Part shown: positions 17,198-28,179 of the stretch, piece after piece | How the letters are laid out: each line of letters starts with the position of its first letter | How positions within the stretch are numbered: the first letter of the stretch is position 1 | Origin: an uncultured Alphaproteobacteria bacterium | GTDB taxonomy: Bacteria > Pseudomonadota > Alphaproteobacteria > Sphingomonadales > Sphingomonadaceae | DNA length: 64,000 nucleotides | NCBI GenBank assembly: GCA_903934325.1 | Contig: CAIZNH010000010.1 | Coordinates: 164,807 to 228,806, forward strand | Direction of reading: 5' to 3' | Translations under genes and position numbers: made by a program | Notes under the pieces: model-generated | What the model saw: the letters and a program-made list of their open reading frames with translations, nothing else | Told to the model about the DNA's origin: nothing | Databases searched by the model: none

Positions 17198-17605
17198 TCA
17201 GGGGTTGTCGGAATAGGTCATCCCCAGCGCCGATGTATCTCCGCTGACCTTCAGCTTGAGCCGCGCCATGCGCGTGGCCGAGGTGTTGCGCAGCAGCGCC
17301 ATCTCGCCCGCGGCCAACTTCGCATTGACCTCGCCGCCCGGTGCCACGGTGCCGCGCACCTGCGCCGCGCTGCTGCCTTCGGCCCGCCCGAGCACCTCGA
17401 CCGCAACCGGCCCGGTATTGCGACCGGTGACAGCAAAAGCGCCTTCCTGTCCGCCGCCGAGTTCAAAGGTCTTGCCCGCCTCGATCTGCAAGTCGGAGTT
17501 GATCGTCCCACCCATGACAGGCGCGGCGAAGCCGAGGGCTAGCGCGCCCAACCCTGCCAGCAGCGGCAAGCCCGAACGGCGCGAAAGTGTGAGAGCTCGG
17601 TGCAT
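17198..17605 (-). CDS. Secreted protein of unknown family
   Basis: 135 residues. A basic n-region (LSRRSG) and a hydrophobic core (LPLLAGLGALALGFAAPVMG) form a signal peptide of about 33 residues. The mature part is small, beta-strand-like and rich in Gly/Ala/Val, with no cysteine and no recognisable motif: FELGGGQEGAFAVTGRN, VEVLGRAEG, ALLRNTSATRMARLKLKV. It is convergent with the rlpA-like gene (20 bases between stops) and divergent from the symporter gene. I do not recognise a family. The codon pattern and signal peptide support a real gene. Confidence 0.65.
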   Translation of the reverse strand: MHRALTLSRRSGLPLLAGLGALALGFAAPVMGGTINSDLQIEAGKTFELGGGQEGAFAVTGRNTGPVAVEVLGRAEGSSAAQVRGTVAPGGEVNAKLAAGEMALLRNTSATRMARLKLKVSGDTSALGMTYSDNP

Positions 17606-17803
17606 GGGGAAGCGTCCTTGTGTCTGTCCCGTCGCTTTGAGCTACGCCCCGACGGAATGGAAGGATGCATCCCCTCTTGCACCCTGCCACGCCGTAGCTA
17701 GGACAACCACGCTGGCAGCGCGGGGGCGCACAAGGGCCAGGCCGGCGCACAGGGGACCATCGCCATCACACTCGCACTGATCCTGCTCTATGTCTTCGGT
17801 CAG

Positions 17804-19156
17804 GTGCTGCTTGCCGCCTGGGCCGGACGCGGGGCGAAATCCGATGCCGACTATCTTGTCGCGGGCCGCTCGCTCGGGCCCTTTGCCGTCGGGATGAGCC
17901 TGTTTGCGACATGGTTCGCCTCCGAAAGCCTGATCGCCACCTCCTCCGAAGTGGCCAGCAGCGGCCTTGCCGGCGCGCGCACCGAGCCCTTTGCCTATGC
18001 CCTCGGCATCCTCGCCATCGCACTGTTCTTTGCCTATCGGCTGCGCAGCGGCGGCTACATCACAATCGCCGATTTCCTGCGCTCCCGCTTCGGCGAGGGG
18101 ACCGAGGTGCTCGCTGCGGGTGTGATCGCAATCAGCGCCACCACATGGTCGGCCGCCCAGCTCTTTGCCTTTGCCACGATCATCGACACCGCCTCGGCGC
18201 TCGATTTCAATACCGCGCTGGTGGGCGCAACCTTGCTGGTGATGACCTACACCATGTTCGGCGGCCTGGCGGGCGATGTGGTGACCGACATGATTCAGGG
18301 CCTGATGATCGTCGCCGCCATGGCGATCCTCGGCTGGCTGATGATCGACGCCCATGGCGGGATCAGCGCAGCCGTGGCGAGTGTCCCGCGCGAGGCCTGG
18401 ACCTTCTCCCTGCCGGGTGAAAGCTGGGTTGCCTGGGCCGAGCTGTGGCTGGTGCCGATCGCCGGGACGATGGTGAGCCAGGAGGCGCTGTCGCGCACGC
18501 TGGCCGCTCGCTCGCCCGAGATCGCGCGCAGGGGCGCCCTGACAGGGGCGGCGATCTATCTGGTGGTCGGCCTCGTGCCAGTGAGCTTCGGGCTATTCGG
18601 CCCCTCGCTCGCGCCGATGCTCGGGGTCGATCTGCCCACCGACGAGACCTTCCTGCCCACTCTGGCCGAGGCGCTGTTTCCGGCGTGGCTGCACATCGTC
18701 TTCACCGGCGCGCTGCTCTCTGCGATCCTGTCCTCGGTCGATTCCGCCCTGCTCGCGGTCTCCGCCGTGGCGACCGAGAGCGGGTATCGCCGCTTCAACC
18801 CCGCCGCCTCCCCGCGCACCATGCTCCACGCCGCCCGCGGGGCGACACTGGTGGCGGGCGTGATCGCCGCGCTGGTGGCTGCTTCGGGCGAGTCCTTGCG
18901 CGATCTGGTGCTCGATGCCGGCGCCGTCGCGGCGGTGCTCGCGGTGCCGATCATCATGGGGCTGGCCGGGCGCGGAGCGGGAACGCGCGCAGGCATGGCC
19001 GCGATCATCGTCCAGGCGACACTGCTGGTGGTGCTCGACTGGTGGCTCGGGATCGAGGGCGCCTTCCTGTGGATGATCGCCGCCGGGTTCGCGAGCTTCA
19101 CCGCCGTCACCCTCGCCGCCCGCCGCAAACCCGAAGCCCCCGCCACCCCCGCCTGA
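17804..19156 (+). CDS. Sodium:solute symporter (SSS family), start unclear
   Basis: 450 residues from GTG 17804, but that start cuts the first membrane helix. In the same frame, codons from 17759 read IAITLALILLYVFGQ and give a complete first helix, yet no ATG, GTG or TTG lies between the stop at 17699 and 17804. An ATC at 17759 or 17765, after AGGGGA, is the only candidate initiation site. Family features: DADYLVAGRSLG after helix 1, GGYITIADFLRSRFGE, a YTMFGGLAGDVVTDMIQG signature in the middle and about 12 more helices. It takes up a solute driven by sodium; substrate unknown. The divergent upstream neighbour is a small secreted protein. Confidence 0.82.
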   Translation: MLLAAWAGRGAKSDADYLVAGRSLGPFAVGMSLFATWFASESLIATSSEVASSGLAGARTEPFAYALGILAIALFFAYRLRSGGYITIADFLRSRFGEGTEVLAAGVIAISATTWSAAQLFAFATIIDTASALDFNTALVGATLLVMTYTMFGGLAGDVVTDMIQGLMIVAAMAILGWLMIDAHGGISAAVASVPREAWTFSLPGESWVAWAELWLVPIAGTMVSQEALSRTLAARSPEIARRGALTGAAIYLVVGLVPVSFGLFGPSLAPMLGVDLPTDETFLPTLAEALFPAWLHIVFTGALLSAILSSVDSALLAVSAVATESGYRRFNPAASPRTMLHAARGATLVAGVIAALVAASGESLRDLVLDAGAVAAVLAVPIIMGLAGRGAGTRAGMAAIIVQATLLVVLDWWLGIEGAFLWMIAAGFASFTAVTLAARRKPEAPATPA

Positions 19157-19318
19157 ATTTTTTCGCATTTCCCGCAAAGGGTTGCCCCACCTTGGCCGGT
19201 TAAGAAATCGGCGCGGCCGCCTCCGGACTGCTCCGGATCGGAGACAATCCGGATTGCGGCACACGCATGCGAGGCACACAACCTTGCTGCGCACACATGG
19301 TGCTGCGGGGGAGAGACA

Positions 19319-20566
19319 ATGTTCTATCTGCACATTCCCAAGACCGGCGGGCAGACCCTTGCGCGCCGGATCGCCTCGGCCTTCCCGCCCGGCCGCGCGC
19401 ATCTGCAGGCCGGACAATTCACCTACCCCGATGATTGCGAGCGCCTTGCCGTGTGCCTTTCGGGCCATGATTTCGTCGAGGCCCATGTCACCGGAGAGCT
19501 GCTCGCGGCACGTCCCTTGCGCGATCTGCTGGTGACGGTGCGCGAGCCGGTGGCGCAGATCATCTCCAATTTCCGCCACATCCGGCGCGAGCCCGAGCGC
19601 CGCCTCAGCCGCGCCGCGCGCGAGCTCGATCCGGGCACATTCCTCGATCATTTCGGCGACTTCTTCACCGATTTCCAGAGCCGCTACCTGCTCTCCGCCT
19701 TCATCCCGCTGGGCCTGGCGGAGGAGCGTGCCGGCTTCTGGCCGCTCGCCGCAAAGCACCTGCCCAAGGTGCTGGAACAGGTGCGCTGGCTCGTCCCGAC
19801 GGACCGGATCGACGCCTTCGTCCCGCTGTGGGAGGCGGAGACCGGACGGCAGGCGGCTGAGCGCAGCTATGCCACCAATCAGGCCCCCGATGACGGGGTG
19901 GATCTGCCCGCGCTGGAGGCCGCGATCCGCGCGCGCCCGGCGCTGTTTGCGCTCGACAATGTGCTCTACCAATATGCGCAAAGCCGCTTTGCCGCTTGGG
20001 CCGCACAGGTGCAGCAGCAGACCGCCCCATGGGACTATCCCGCCAATGCCGCGCGGGTGTTCCATGCAGGCGGCGGCGGAGTGTGGCTGCGGCGCGGGTG
20101 GTATCCGTCCGAGGCAACCTGCCACGGCGCGGGCAACTGGGCCGGGCCGGCACGGCGCAGCGACATCTCCCTGCGGCGCGGCGCGGGGCAGGAGGTGCTG
20201 GTCTTCGATGTCACCGTCATCAACGGCATCACCCATGACGGCATCACCGCCCATGATGCGCGCAGCTTTGCCCCCCTCCCCTTGCGGCACGAGGAAATCG
20301 CCCCCGATCTGCGGCGCTACCGGATCGACATTTCCGCCCTGCCCGAGGTGTGCGAGATCGCGCTGATGGTCCCCGATTGCTATGCCGCGATCAATGTCTT
20401 CTCTGCTGGCGAGAGCGGTGATCTGGAGCGGCGCAGCTTCCTTGCCACGGGCTGGCAACTGGCCCCGGCCGAGAGCGCGAAAGCGCGCAAGACCATCCCT
20501 GCCGAAGCGGCGAGCGAAGCCCCTCCCGCGAGCGAACCCGCAGCCGAAGCGATCCCCGCCGAATAG
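19319..20566 (+). CDS. Sulfotransferase family protein with an extra C-terminal beta domain
   Basis: 415 residues; GGGGGAG lies six bases before the ATG. The N-terminal half has the PAPS 5'-phosphosulfate loop HIPKTGGQTLARR (residues 5-17) and a 3'-phosphate-type strand VTVREPVAQIISNFRHI. DFQSRYLL follows. The C-terminal part (about 250-390) is different: GGGGVWLRRGWYPSEATCHGAGN and GAGQEVLVFDVTVIN, a beta-sandwich-like pattern also seen after glycosyltransferases. A Pro/Ala/Glu-rich tail ends the protein. It probably sulfates a glycan or polysaccharide, but this is inference from the fold. An 11-bp G-rich tandem repeat begins at its stop codon. Confidence 0.75.
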   Translation: MFYLHIPKTGGQTLARRIASAFPPGRAHLQAGQFTYPDDCERLAVCLSGHDFVEAHVTGELLAARPLRDLLVTVREPVAQIISNFRHIRREPERRLSRAARELDPGTFLDHFGDFFTDFQSRYLLSAFIPLGLAEERAGFWPLAAKHLPKVLEQVRWLVPTDRIDAFVPLWEAETGRQAAERSYATNQAPDDGVDLPALEAAIRARPALFALDNVLYQYAQSRFAAWAAQVQQQTAPWDYPANAARVFHAGGGGVWLRRGWYPSEATCHGAGNWAGPARRSDISLRRGAGQEVLVFDVTVINGITHDGITAHDARSFAPLPLRHEEIAPDLRRYRIDISALPEVCEIALMVPDCYAAINVFSAGESGDLERRSFLATGWQLAPAESAKARKTIPAEAASEAPPASEPAAEAIPAE

Positions 20567-20673
20567 AGGGTCAAGGCAGGCTCAAGCGGGGGTCAAGTGC
20601 GTGCCAACTCGGGGTCAACCGGGGGTCAAATCGGGGCTAGAGGGGGTCTAACGGGGGTCTGAAACGGGCTCTG
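20564..20673 (+). repeat. Degenerate 11-bp tandem repeat, about ten units
   Basis: Starting within the TAG of the sulfotransferase gene, the sequence breaks into 11-base units ending TCAA or TCTA: 20564-20574, 20575-20585, 20586-20596, 20597-20607, 20608-20618, 20619-20629, then a 10-base unit 20630-20639, then 20640-20650, 20651-20661 and a longer 20662-20673. The best-preserved form is CCGGGGGTCAA. The period equals one helical turn, which puts the G runs on one DNA face. Confidence 0.8.
20611..20657 (+). other. Five-tract G-quadruplex motif within the tandem repeat
   Basis: Runs of four or five G at 20611-20614, 20621-20625, 20633-20636, 20642-20646 and 20653-20657 are separated by loops of 6, 7, 5 and 6 bases. 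This meets the standard G4 definition with at least four G per tract. The G-rich strand is the coding strand of the sulfotransferase gene, so the RNA of its 3' end would also carry it. Confidence 0.65.
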
Positions 20674-20679
20674 GCGGGG

Positions 20680-20729
20680 ATGTTTCACGCCTAGAGCCCT
20701 GTTTTCGCGTGATTTTCAATGTTTCACGC
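20680..20729. repeat. Direct 11-bp repeat pair (ATGTTTCACGC)
   Basis: Exact copies at 20680-20690 and 20719-20729, with 28 bases between them; an inverted partial copy (GCGTGA) lies at 20707-20712. They fall between the G-rich tandem repeat and the hairpin at 20752. Purpose unknown. Confidence 0.5.
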
Positions 20730-20751
20730 TGGCGAGACAAGGCCGGAAACG

Positions 20752-20768
20752 CGCTCCGGAGCGTTTTT
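20752..20768 (+). terminator. Possible terminator downstream of the sulfotransferase gene
   Basis: The palindrome CGCTCCGGAGCG (20752-20763) is followed by five T residues (20764-20768) on the plus strand. The effective stem is only four to five pairs, so it is weak, but it is the first T run after the sulfotransferase stop and the G-rich repeat. Confidence 0.4.
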
Positions 20769-20822
20769 CGCGGGCCGCAGGCCTATCACGCAGCCACACG
20801 CGTAGGAAACCGCCGCGCGGGG

Positions 20823-21290
20823 CTATCCCACCCAGTCTCGCACCTGCGCCGCCAGCCATTCCACCGCCTGAACCTCCCACATCCCGCCATAAACCTCATA
20901 CGCCGCAAGCAGCCCCGTCAGCCCCAGCGCGGTGAGGAGTGCCTTGCGCTTGTCAGGCCCCGAGAGCGCCGCCTGGCCGGGCAGCCGCAGCTCACCTCCC
21001 TTGCGCAGCCGCGCGAGGAGCGGCGCGGCAAGGATCGCGAGGACATAGAAGAACGGCAGCAGCCCGATAACGCGCCACACGACATCGCCAAAGGCGAGCG
21101 AGAGCGCGAAGAGCACCAGCACCACCGGCACAACAGCCAAGGGCGCGAGCCGCAGGGTTTCGATCAGCGCATCGACATTGGTGCGGTGGTGCACTTCTTC
21201 CAGCGGGAGTTCGCCCGAGGGCTCGAGGTAGGGGTCGGGCTGTTCCCACAGGGGAGCGTCGGGGGGTGGATCTTCGCTATGGGTGCTCAC
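20823..21290 (-). CDS. Hypothetical membrane protein
   Basis: 155 residues from GTG 21290, with AAGGA about eight bases upstream; a longer frame to 21422 has an unlikely Pro-rich start. A soluble N-terminal part (about 1-45, Asp/Glu/Pro-rich with EDPPPDAPL) precedes two closely spaced hydrophobic helices (APLAVVPVVLVLFALSLAFG and VIGLLPFFYVLAILAAPLLA). A third, weaker helix (LLTALGLTGLLAAYEVYGG) is near the C-terminus. I recognise no family. It is the last typical GC-rich gene before the AT-rich insert. Confidence 0.7.
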   Translation of the reverse strand: MSTHSEDPPPDAPLWEQPDPYLEPSGELPLEEVHHRTNVDALIETLRLAPLAVVPVVLVLFALSLAFGDVVWRVIGLLPFFYVLAILAAPLLARLRKGGELRLPGQAALSGPDKRKALLTALGLTGLLAAYEVYGGMWEVQAVEWLAAQVRDWVG

Positions 21291-21426
21291 GCGGCGATCC
21301 TTGCGGTGTGGTAATGGGGCCTGTGCACCGCGGGTTGGCTGCGGGAGAGCGATACCGCGCGAGCTGGGGTGTAGGGAACATGGGGAGTAGAGAGGTGGGG
21401 AAGGGGGCCATGGCAGTTTCACGATT

Positions 21427-22970
21427 CTAGCGGATCATCCCTCTTGACCGTCGTAGTTTCGCAGCTTGCTTTCTTCGTTCCGCCCTATTGCCTACGGGAG
21501 ATAATTTGACCTGCCGTGATGGGTTCTCGAAAAATTGGTACGGGATTGGGCTATAATCCCCATGAAGGCCAAGATCGCTCTTTGGATACTCCTCAGTAGT
21601 ATACCGTCTTTCGGATTCCTTCTTAAAAACGTCAAACGCCTCAGCCAATTGTCGCGCCTGCTCAATCGCCTCATCATCCCATTCAATTTGCTCTTGATAA
21701 ATAAGGTCCTCAGAGCGGCCACCTCGAATTTCGCCCTCAGTCGCAATTCCCACTACTCGCCTTAAGTCACGATTACGCTGCAAAAGATTTTCGGAATATG
21801 CATGTGCCATCATGGCTCGATATCGGCGATATTCTTCGTACGACAAGTCACCGAGTGGACCTCTCCGATTTACCAAAAGAACAAAGAAGCCAGTCGTATC
21901 TGGAGCGTTCAGCGGGGGAAGCATCGCGCGAAAAAAGCGATCCCCGCGAGCTTTTGAAAGCGAATCAAAAGCGCCTAGGATTGCATCTGAATGCGCTCTA
22001 CGCATTATGCGCGGTTCAAGCGCCATATATCGCAGGCCGATTTCCGCCGAACCATCGCTGCCGTCAGCCCCTGCGAGCTCCTTGGGGACTGGGACGAGAG
22101 TTCCGCCGCTCAGGTTTTTGGCGAACGACTCGATGAGATTGTCCCAAAAGTATGACTTTTTATCCGCTTTCTTTTTTCTCTTATACTCTGGTCTTTTTCG
22201 ATACTCTAAATAAAAACCCTCTTGAATTATATAAAATTTATCAATATCTTCGGATGAATCATCGCTGAATATAAAGTCATGCCCCCCTCTTCGTTGACAT
22301 CTTTTAGATAAAATGCAAGTAAATCCTCATCGCTGTGAGAACTTACAAATTTTTTATTTGAAAAAAGATGCTGTCTTGCGCGGAGATAGTTCAATAAATC
22401 AGCGACCGTATCTAATTCTTTTAATATAACGTTCAGATTTGCTTCATCGAATACGTCAACAAAAGCCCGTTCACCTCCAGGATTTCCTACGCAAAACGGC
22501 TCAGGATGAACCGGATCCTCTTCCGGGCATACCACTAGCGAACCGCTGCCGCCGGAGAAGAAATTCAGACATGCTCGTGATGCGCCGTTAGCGACAGCAA
22601 CCAAATGAATTTCGAGAGGTTTGTCTACTCGATCAAAGAGCTTCGCTGGCATCGAAGCTTTCGCATCAAAGAAAATTCTATCTCGATGCCTCAAAACCCA
22701 GCCGTGCGCACGCAATAATTGTTTAGCAGAATGCACAACAGCCTTTTTGTACCATCGTTTCCAAGCGGTTTTTACTTCAATGCCATTGTCAAAACGAATG
22801 TGCTTGTCGCTAAAAATAATTACATGGTGGCCACAAACCACTGTCAGGTCGGCCAGTTCCTTCGCTGGACCTCGATAGAGGTTCGGGTGTGACCAAAGGG
22901 ACAGAAAACTTCTTCGCCCCAGCTTGGCTAGGTACTCTTCGGTCGGTGTTATACCTTCAGACTTATTCAC
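21427..22970 (-). pseudogene. AT-rich gene of unknown conserved family, broken by a one-base frameshift
   Basis: GTG 22970 (GGGGGA just upstream, in-frame stop before it) opens a frame that reads to a six-G run (22282-22287 on the plus strand as C) and then goes out of frame, stopping at 22227. Just past the run the other frame continues as HDFIFSDDSSEDIDKF, then EGFYLEYRKRPEYKRKKK, and runs without a stop to 21427. One extra base in the run would restore one protein of about 514 residues. The N-terminal half has SLWSHPNLYRGPAKELADLT, VVCGHHVIIFSDK and TAWKRWYKKAVVHSAKQL; later comes DEDLLAFYLKDVNEE. This pattern recalls a widespread uncharacterised family, possibly with a degenerate nuclease-like fold (inference). 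The C-terminus ends RAERRKQAAKLRRSRG. Base composition is much lower in GC than all neighbours, indicating transfer. Confidence 0.75.
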
Positions 22971-23016
22971 CTTTCCCCCAAAAGCTTACCAGAAACAGAC
23001 GCCATATGCCCCTCCA

Positions 23017-23063
23017 CCATCCCGGATCAAGTCCGGGATGGCTCCCCTCCCCTGAAGGGGAGG
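23017..23063. repeat. Two adjacent perfect hairpins (REP-like) at the 3' end of uvrA
   Basis: CCATCCCGGA (23017-23026) and TCCGGGATGG (23032-23041) pair over ten bases with a five-base loop. CCTCCCC (23046-23052) and GGGGAGG (23057-23063) pair around TGAA. Both motifs belong to a kind of dispersed intergenic palindrome common in alphaproteobacteria. They lie between the AT-rich gene and the uvrA stop and could stabilise or end the uvrA transcript. Confidence 0.75.
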
Positions 23064-23064
23064 A

Positions 23065-25959
<2,895 letters not shown>

Positions 25960-25970
25960 GGGCGTGACGT

Positions 25971-25985
25971 GTTCCGCAAATGTTC
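25971..25985 (+). promoter_or_regulatory. LexA (SOS) box of alphaproteobacterial type before uvrA
   Basis: GTTC (25971-25974), seven bases, GTTC (25982-25985) match the alphaproteobacterial SOS consensus GTTC-N7-GTTC exactly. The site ends 12 bases from the uvrA start codon (25959), so bound LexA would block transcription start or early elongation. uvrA is a known LexA target in this class. Confidence 0.85.
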
Positions 25986-26243
25986 GCTGATGTAAAGGGC
26001 GCTGCTACGGGTTTATCCGCAGGCCACCGCAGATAGGATGCAGCAGTATTATGGCAACGGGTGAAGGGCGCGGAGGTTTCTGCGAAATTACGGCTTTCCC
26101 CGCAGCTGTGTGCAAGTGCACCATGCCGCCCCGCCCGCCTGCTTGTGCAAGGGGAAGGCAGATAATTTCTCCTACATCTTCAATGCGATGGTGAAAATCT
26201 ATGCCGCCCTACAGAAAATCTGAAGTCGTCAGCATGGGCGTTT

Positions 26244-26443
26244 TGCGGCATTGGGGTGGCCTTGCTGCCGCATGTGGCCGGGTCCCCTTGAGGGTCGCAA
26301 CCTGGCTGTTGGTTGCCAACAGCAAAGCGCCGGAACGTGTGCGCGCCGGGGGTCACTGTCCCGACCTCGGGAGGTGAACCGTTCCGGATGCAGTGCTAAT
26401 GGCTTGAGGGGCCGGGATGCCTGCGGGCTGCCCTGCCCCTCAA
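26244..26443. ncRNA. Highly structured RNA-like region, candidate ncRNA (strand unresolved)
   Basis: The gap between uvrA and the ABC transporter contains nested perfect stems: TGCGGCA/TGCCGCA (26244-26272), CCGG-GT-CCCC with GGGGCCGG (26278-26287 and 26408-26415), GCTGTTGG/CCAACAGC (26305-26323), and CCGGAACG/CGTTCCGG (26330-26387) enclosing TCAC/GTGA and CCCG/CGGG. The last strand of the outer stem can alternatively pair with GCCCCTCAA at 26435-26443, a 9-bp perfect repeat. A closing stem, open central part and long terminal stem recall 6S RNA, but this is inference. On the minus strand it would be a 3' untranslated part of the transporter operon. No cobalamin-riboswitch core was seen. The remainder of 25986-26243 holds nothing I can name. 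Confidence 0.35.
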
Positions 26444-26452
26444 CCTGACTCC

Positions 26453-27193
26453 CTAGCCCGAAACCGTCAGCGCCCGCGCCCCCGGCTCGCCCAGCCACCG
26501 CGCCTTGACGCCCCACACCTGTTCTATCACCTCCGCCCCCAGCGCCGCTGCGGGCGCGCCATCGGCGACCAGCCGGCCTTCGTGGAGCACCAGCACGCGG
26601 TCCGCATGGTTCATCGCCAGCGCCAGATCGTGCAGCACCACCACCACGCCCTGCCCTGCCGCCGCGCAGGATTTGAGGTGGGCGATCAGGCCGAGCTGAT
26701 GCGCCAGATCGAGCGCGGCGAGCGGCTCGTCGGCGAGGATCCATTGCGGGGTTCCGGCCAGCACCCGCGCCAGCAGCACCCGCGCCCGTTCCCCGCCGGA
26801 CAGGTGGCTCGCGGGGCGGTTTGCGAGCGGCTCCAGCCCCAGCGCAGCGATCGCGGCCGAAACCGCATCGGCCCCGTCATCGCCCCAAGGCAGGCGGCCC
26901 AGCGCGACGAGATTGCGGACCGCGACATCCCACGCAATCTCGGGGGTCTGCGGCAGATAGCCGATGCCGCGCGCCCGTGTGCGCGGGGGCAGTTCGGCAA
27001 GGCCACGCCCCTCCAGCACCACCCGGCCTTCCGCAGGCTCCAGCAATCCGGCAAGGCCCATCAGGAGGCTCGATTTGCCCGCGCCATTGGGGCCGAGGAT
27101 CGCGGTGATCGTGCCGGGCGCGAGGCTGGCGGACAGCCCCTCGACCACCCGCTTGCCACCGCGCATCAGGGCAAGGTTCTCGGCCGCCAGCAT
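26453..27193 (-). CDS. ABC transporter ATP-binding protein (BtuD/FecE/HmuV type)
   Basis: 246 residues from ATG 27193, which shares one base with the permease stop (TGATG). Walker A is GPNGAGKSS at about 34-42, the Q-loop follows in LPQTPEIAW, the signature is LSGGERARVLLARVLAG and Walker B is WILADEPLAALD. The H-loop is in VVVLHDLALAMNHAD. It powers uptake through the adjacent permease; family members serve cobalamin, haem or ferric siderophores. Substrate cannot be read from this subunit. Confidence 0.9.
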   Translation of the reverse strand: MLAAENLALMRGGKRVVEGLSASLAPGTITAILGPNGAGKSSLLMGLAGLLEPAEGRVVLEGRGLAELPPRTRARGIGYLPQTPEIAWDVAVRNLVALGRLPWGDDGADAVSAAIAALGLEPLANRPASHLSGGERARVLLARVLAGTPQWILADEPLAALDLAHQLGLIAHLKSCAAAGQGVVVVLHDLALAMNHADRVLVLHEGRLVADGAPAAALGAEVIEQVWGVKARWLGEPGARALTVSG

Positions 27194-28179
27194 CACGCCT
27201 CTCCCCGCCGCATCCGCACCAGCAGCCAGCCGAAGAAGGGCGCGCCGATCAGCGAGAGCGCGATGCCAAGCCTGAGTTCCGTCACCAGCGGCAGGATCCG
27301 CACCACGCTGTCGGCCGCCAGCACAAGGCACGCGCCCGCGAGCGCGCTCGGGACGATCAGGCTGGAGGGCAGACGATCCGTGAGGGGCCGCACCAGATGG
27401 GGGACGATCAGGCCGACAAAGCCGATGATCCCCGCCACCGCCACGCCCGCGCCCACAGTCAGGCCGACGCCCGCCACCAGCAGCACCAGCAGGCGGCGCG
27501 GATCGAGACCCATCGAGCGGGCCGCCTCCTCGCCCAGCGTCAGCGCATCGAGGCTGCGACCCGCCACCAGCAGCACGGCGATCCCGCCCGCCACCAGCGG
27601 CGCGGCAATCGCGACCTCGTGCCACGATCGGTCGGTCAGCGCGCCGTTCAGCCACATGACGATTTCCGATAGGGCAAAGGGATTGGGCGCGAGCGTGATG
27701 GCGAGCGCGGTGAGCGCGCCGGCAAGGCTCGCCAGCATCAGGCCCGCCAGCGTGAAGAGCGCGATCCCCCCGCCCGCGCCTGACTCGGTGCGCCCGGCGA
27801 TCAGCGCCAGCCCCGCCATCCCCGCCCCCGCGCCGGTGAGCGCCAGCAGCGGCAGGCCCCACGGCGCGAGGGATGCGGGGAGCAGCGGCGTGATCCAGAA
27901 GCTCGCCACCGCACCCAAGGCCGCCATCGGCGCAATGCCGAACAGGCCCGGGTCGGCCAGCGGATTGCGCAAGTAGCCCTGCATCGCCGCCCCGGCCGCG
28001 CCCAGCCCCGCGCCGATCGCCAGCGCCAGCACCGCGCGCGGCAAGCGCAGCTCCATCAGGATCAGCACGGCATTGGGCGTGCCGTCACCCCAGGGCGGGA
28101 TCCACACCCGCCCCGCCAGCAGCGAAAGCGGCAGCAGCAGCGCCAGCAGCGCGGCAAAGATCAGGCTTGCGCGGGTCAT
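27193..28179 (-). CDS. FecCD-type ABC transporter permease (BtuC-like)
   Basis: 328 residues from ATG 28179, overlapping the binding-protein stop (ATGA). About nine to ten membrane helices. Typical FecCD segments are LRLPRAVLALAIGAGLGAAGAAMQGYLRNPLADPGLFGI, split here by loops, and AVAGIIGFVGLIVPHLVRPL, the latter being the coupling helix that contacts the ATPase. MGLDPRRLLVLLVA is also characteristic. Forms the inner-membrane channel of the importer; overlapping frames in all three genes indicate one operon. Confidence 0.92.
   Translation of the reverse strand: MTRASLIFAALLALLLPLSLLAGRVWIPPWGDGTPNAVLILMELRLPRAVLALAIGAGLGAAGAAMQGYLRNPLADPGLFGIAPMAALGAVASFWITPLLPASLAPWGLPLLALTGAGAGMAGLALIAGRTESGAGGGIALFTLAGLMLASLAGALTALAITLAPNPFALSEIVMWLNGALTDRSWHEVAIAAPLVAGGIAVLLVAGRSLDALTLGEEAARSMGLDPRRLLVLLVAGVGLTVGAGVAVAGIIGFVGLIVPHLVRPLTDRLPSSLIVPSALAGACLVLAADSVVRILPLVTELRLGIALSLIGAPFFGWLLVRMRRGEA

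Noticed and set aside
26231..26452. Cobalamin riboswitch near the BtuFCD-type operon
   Set aside because: The region is downstream of the operon on its strand, and no B12-box-like GCCACTG core or typical leader was found upstream of the first gene (29028-29175) either.
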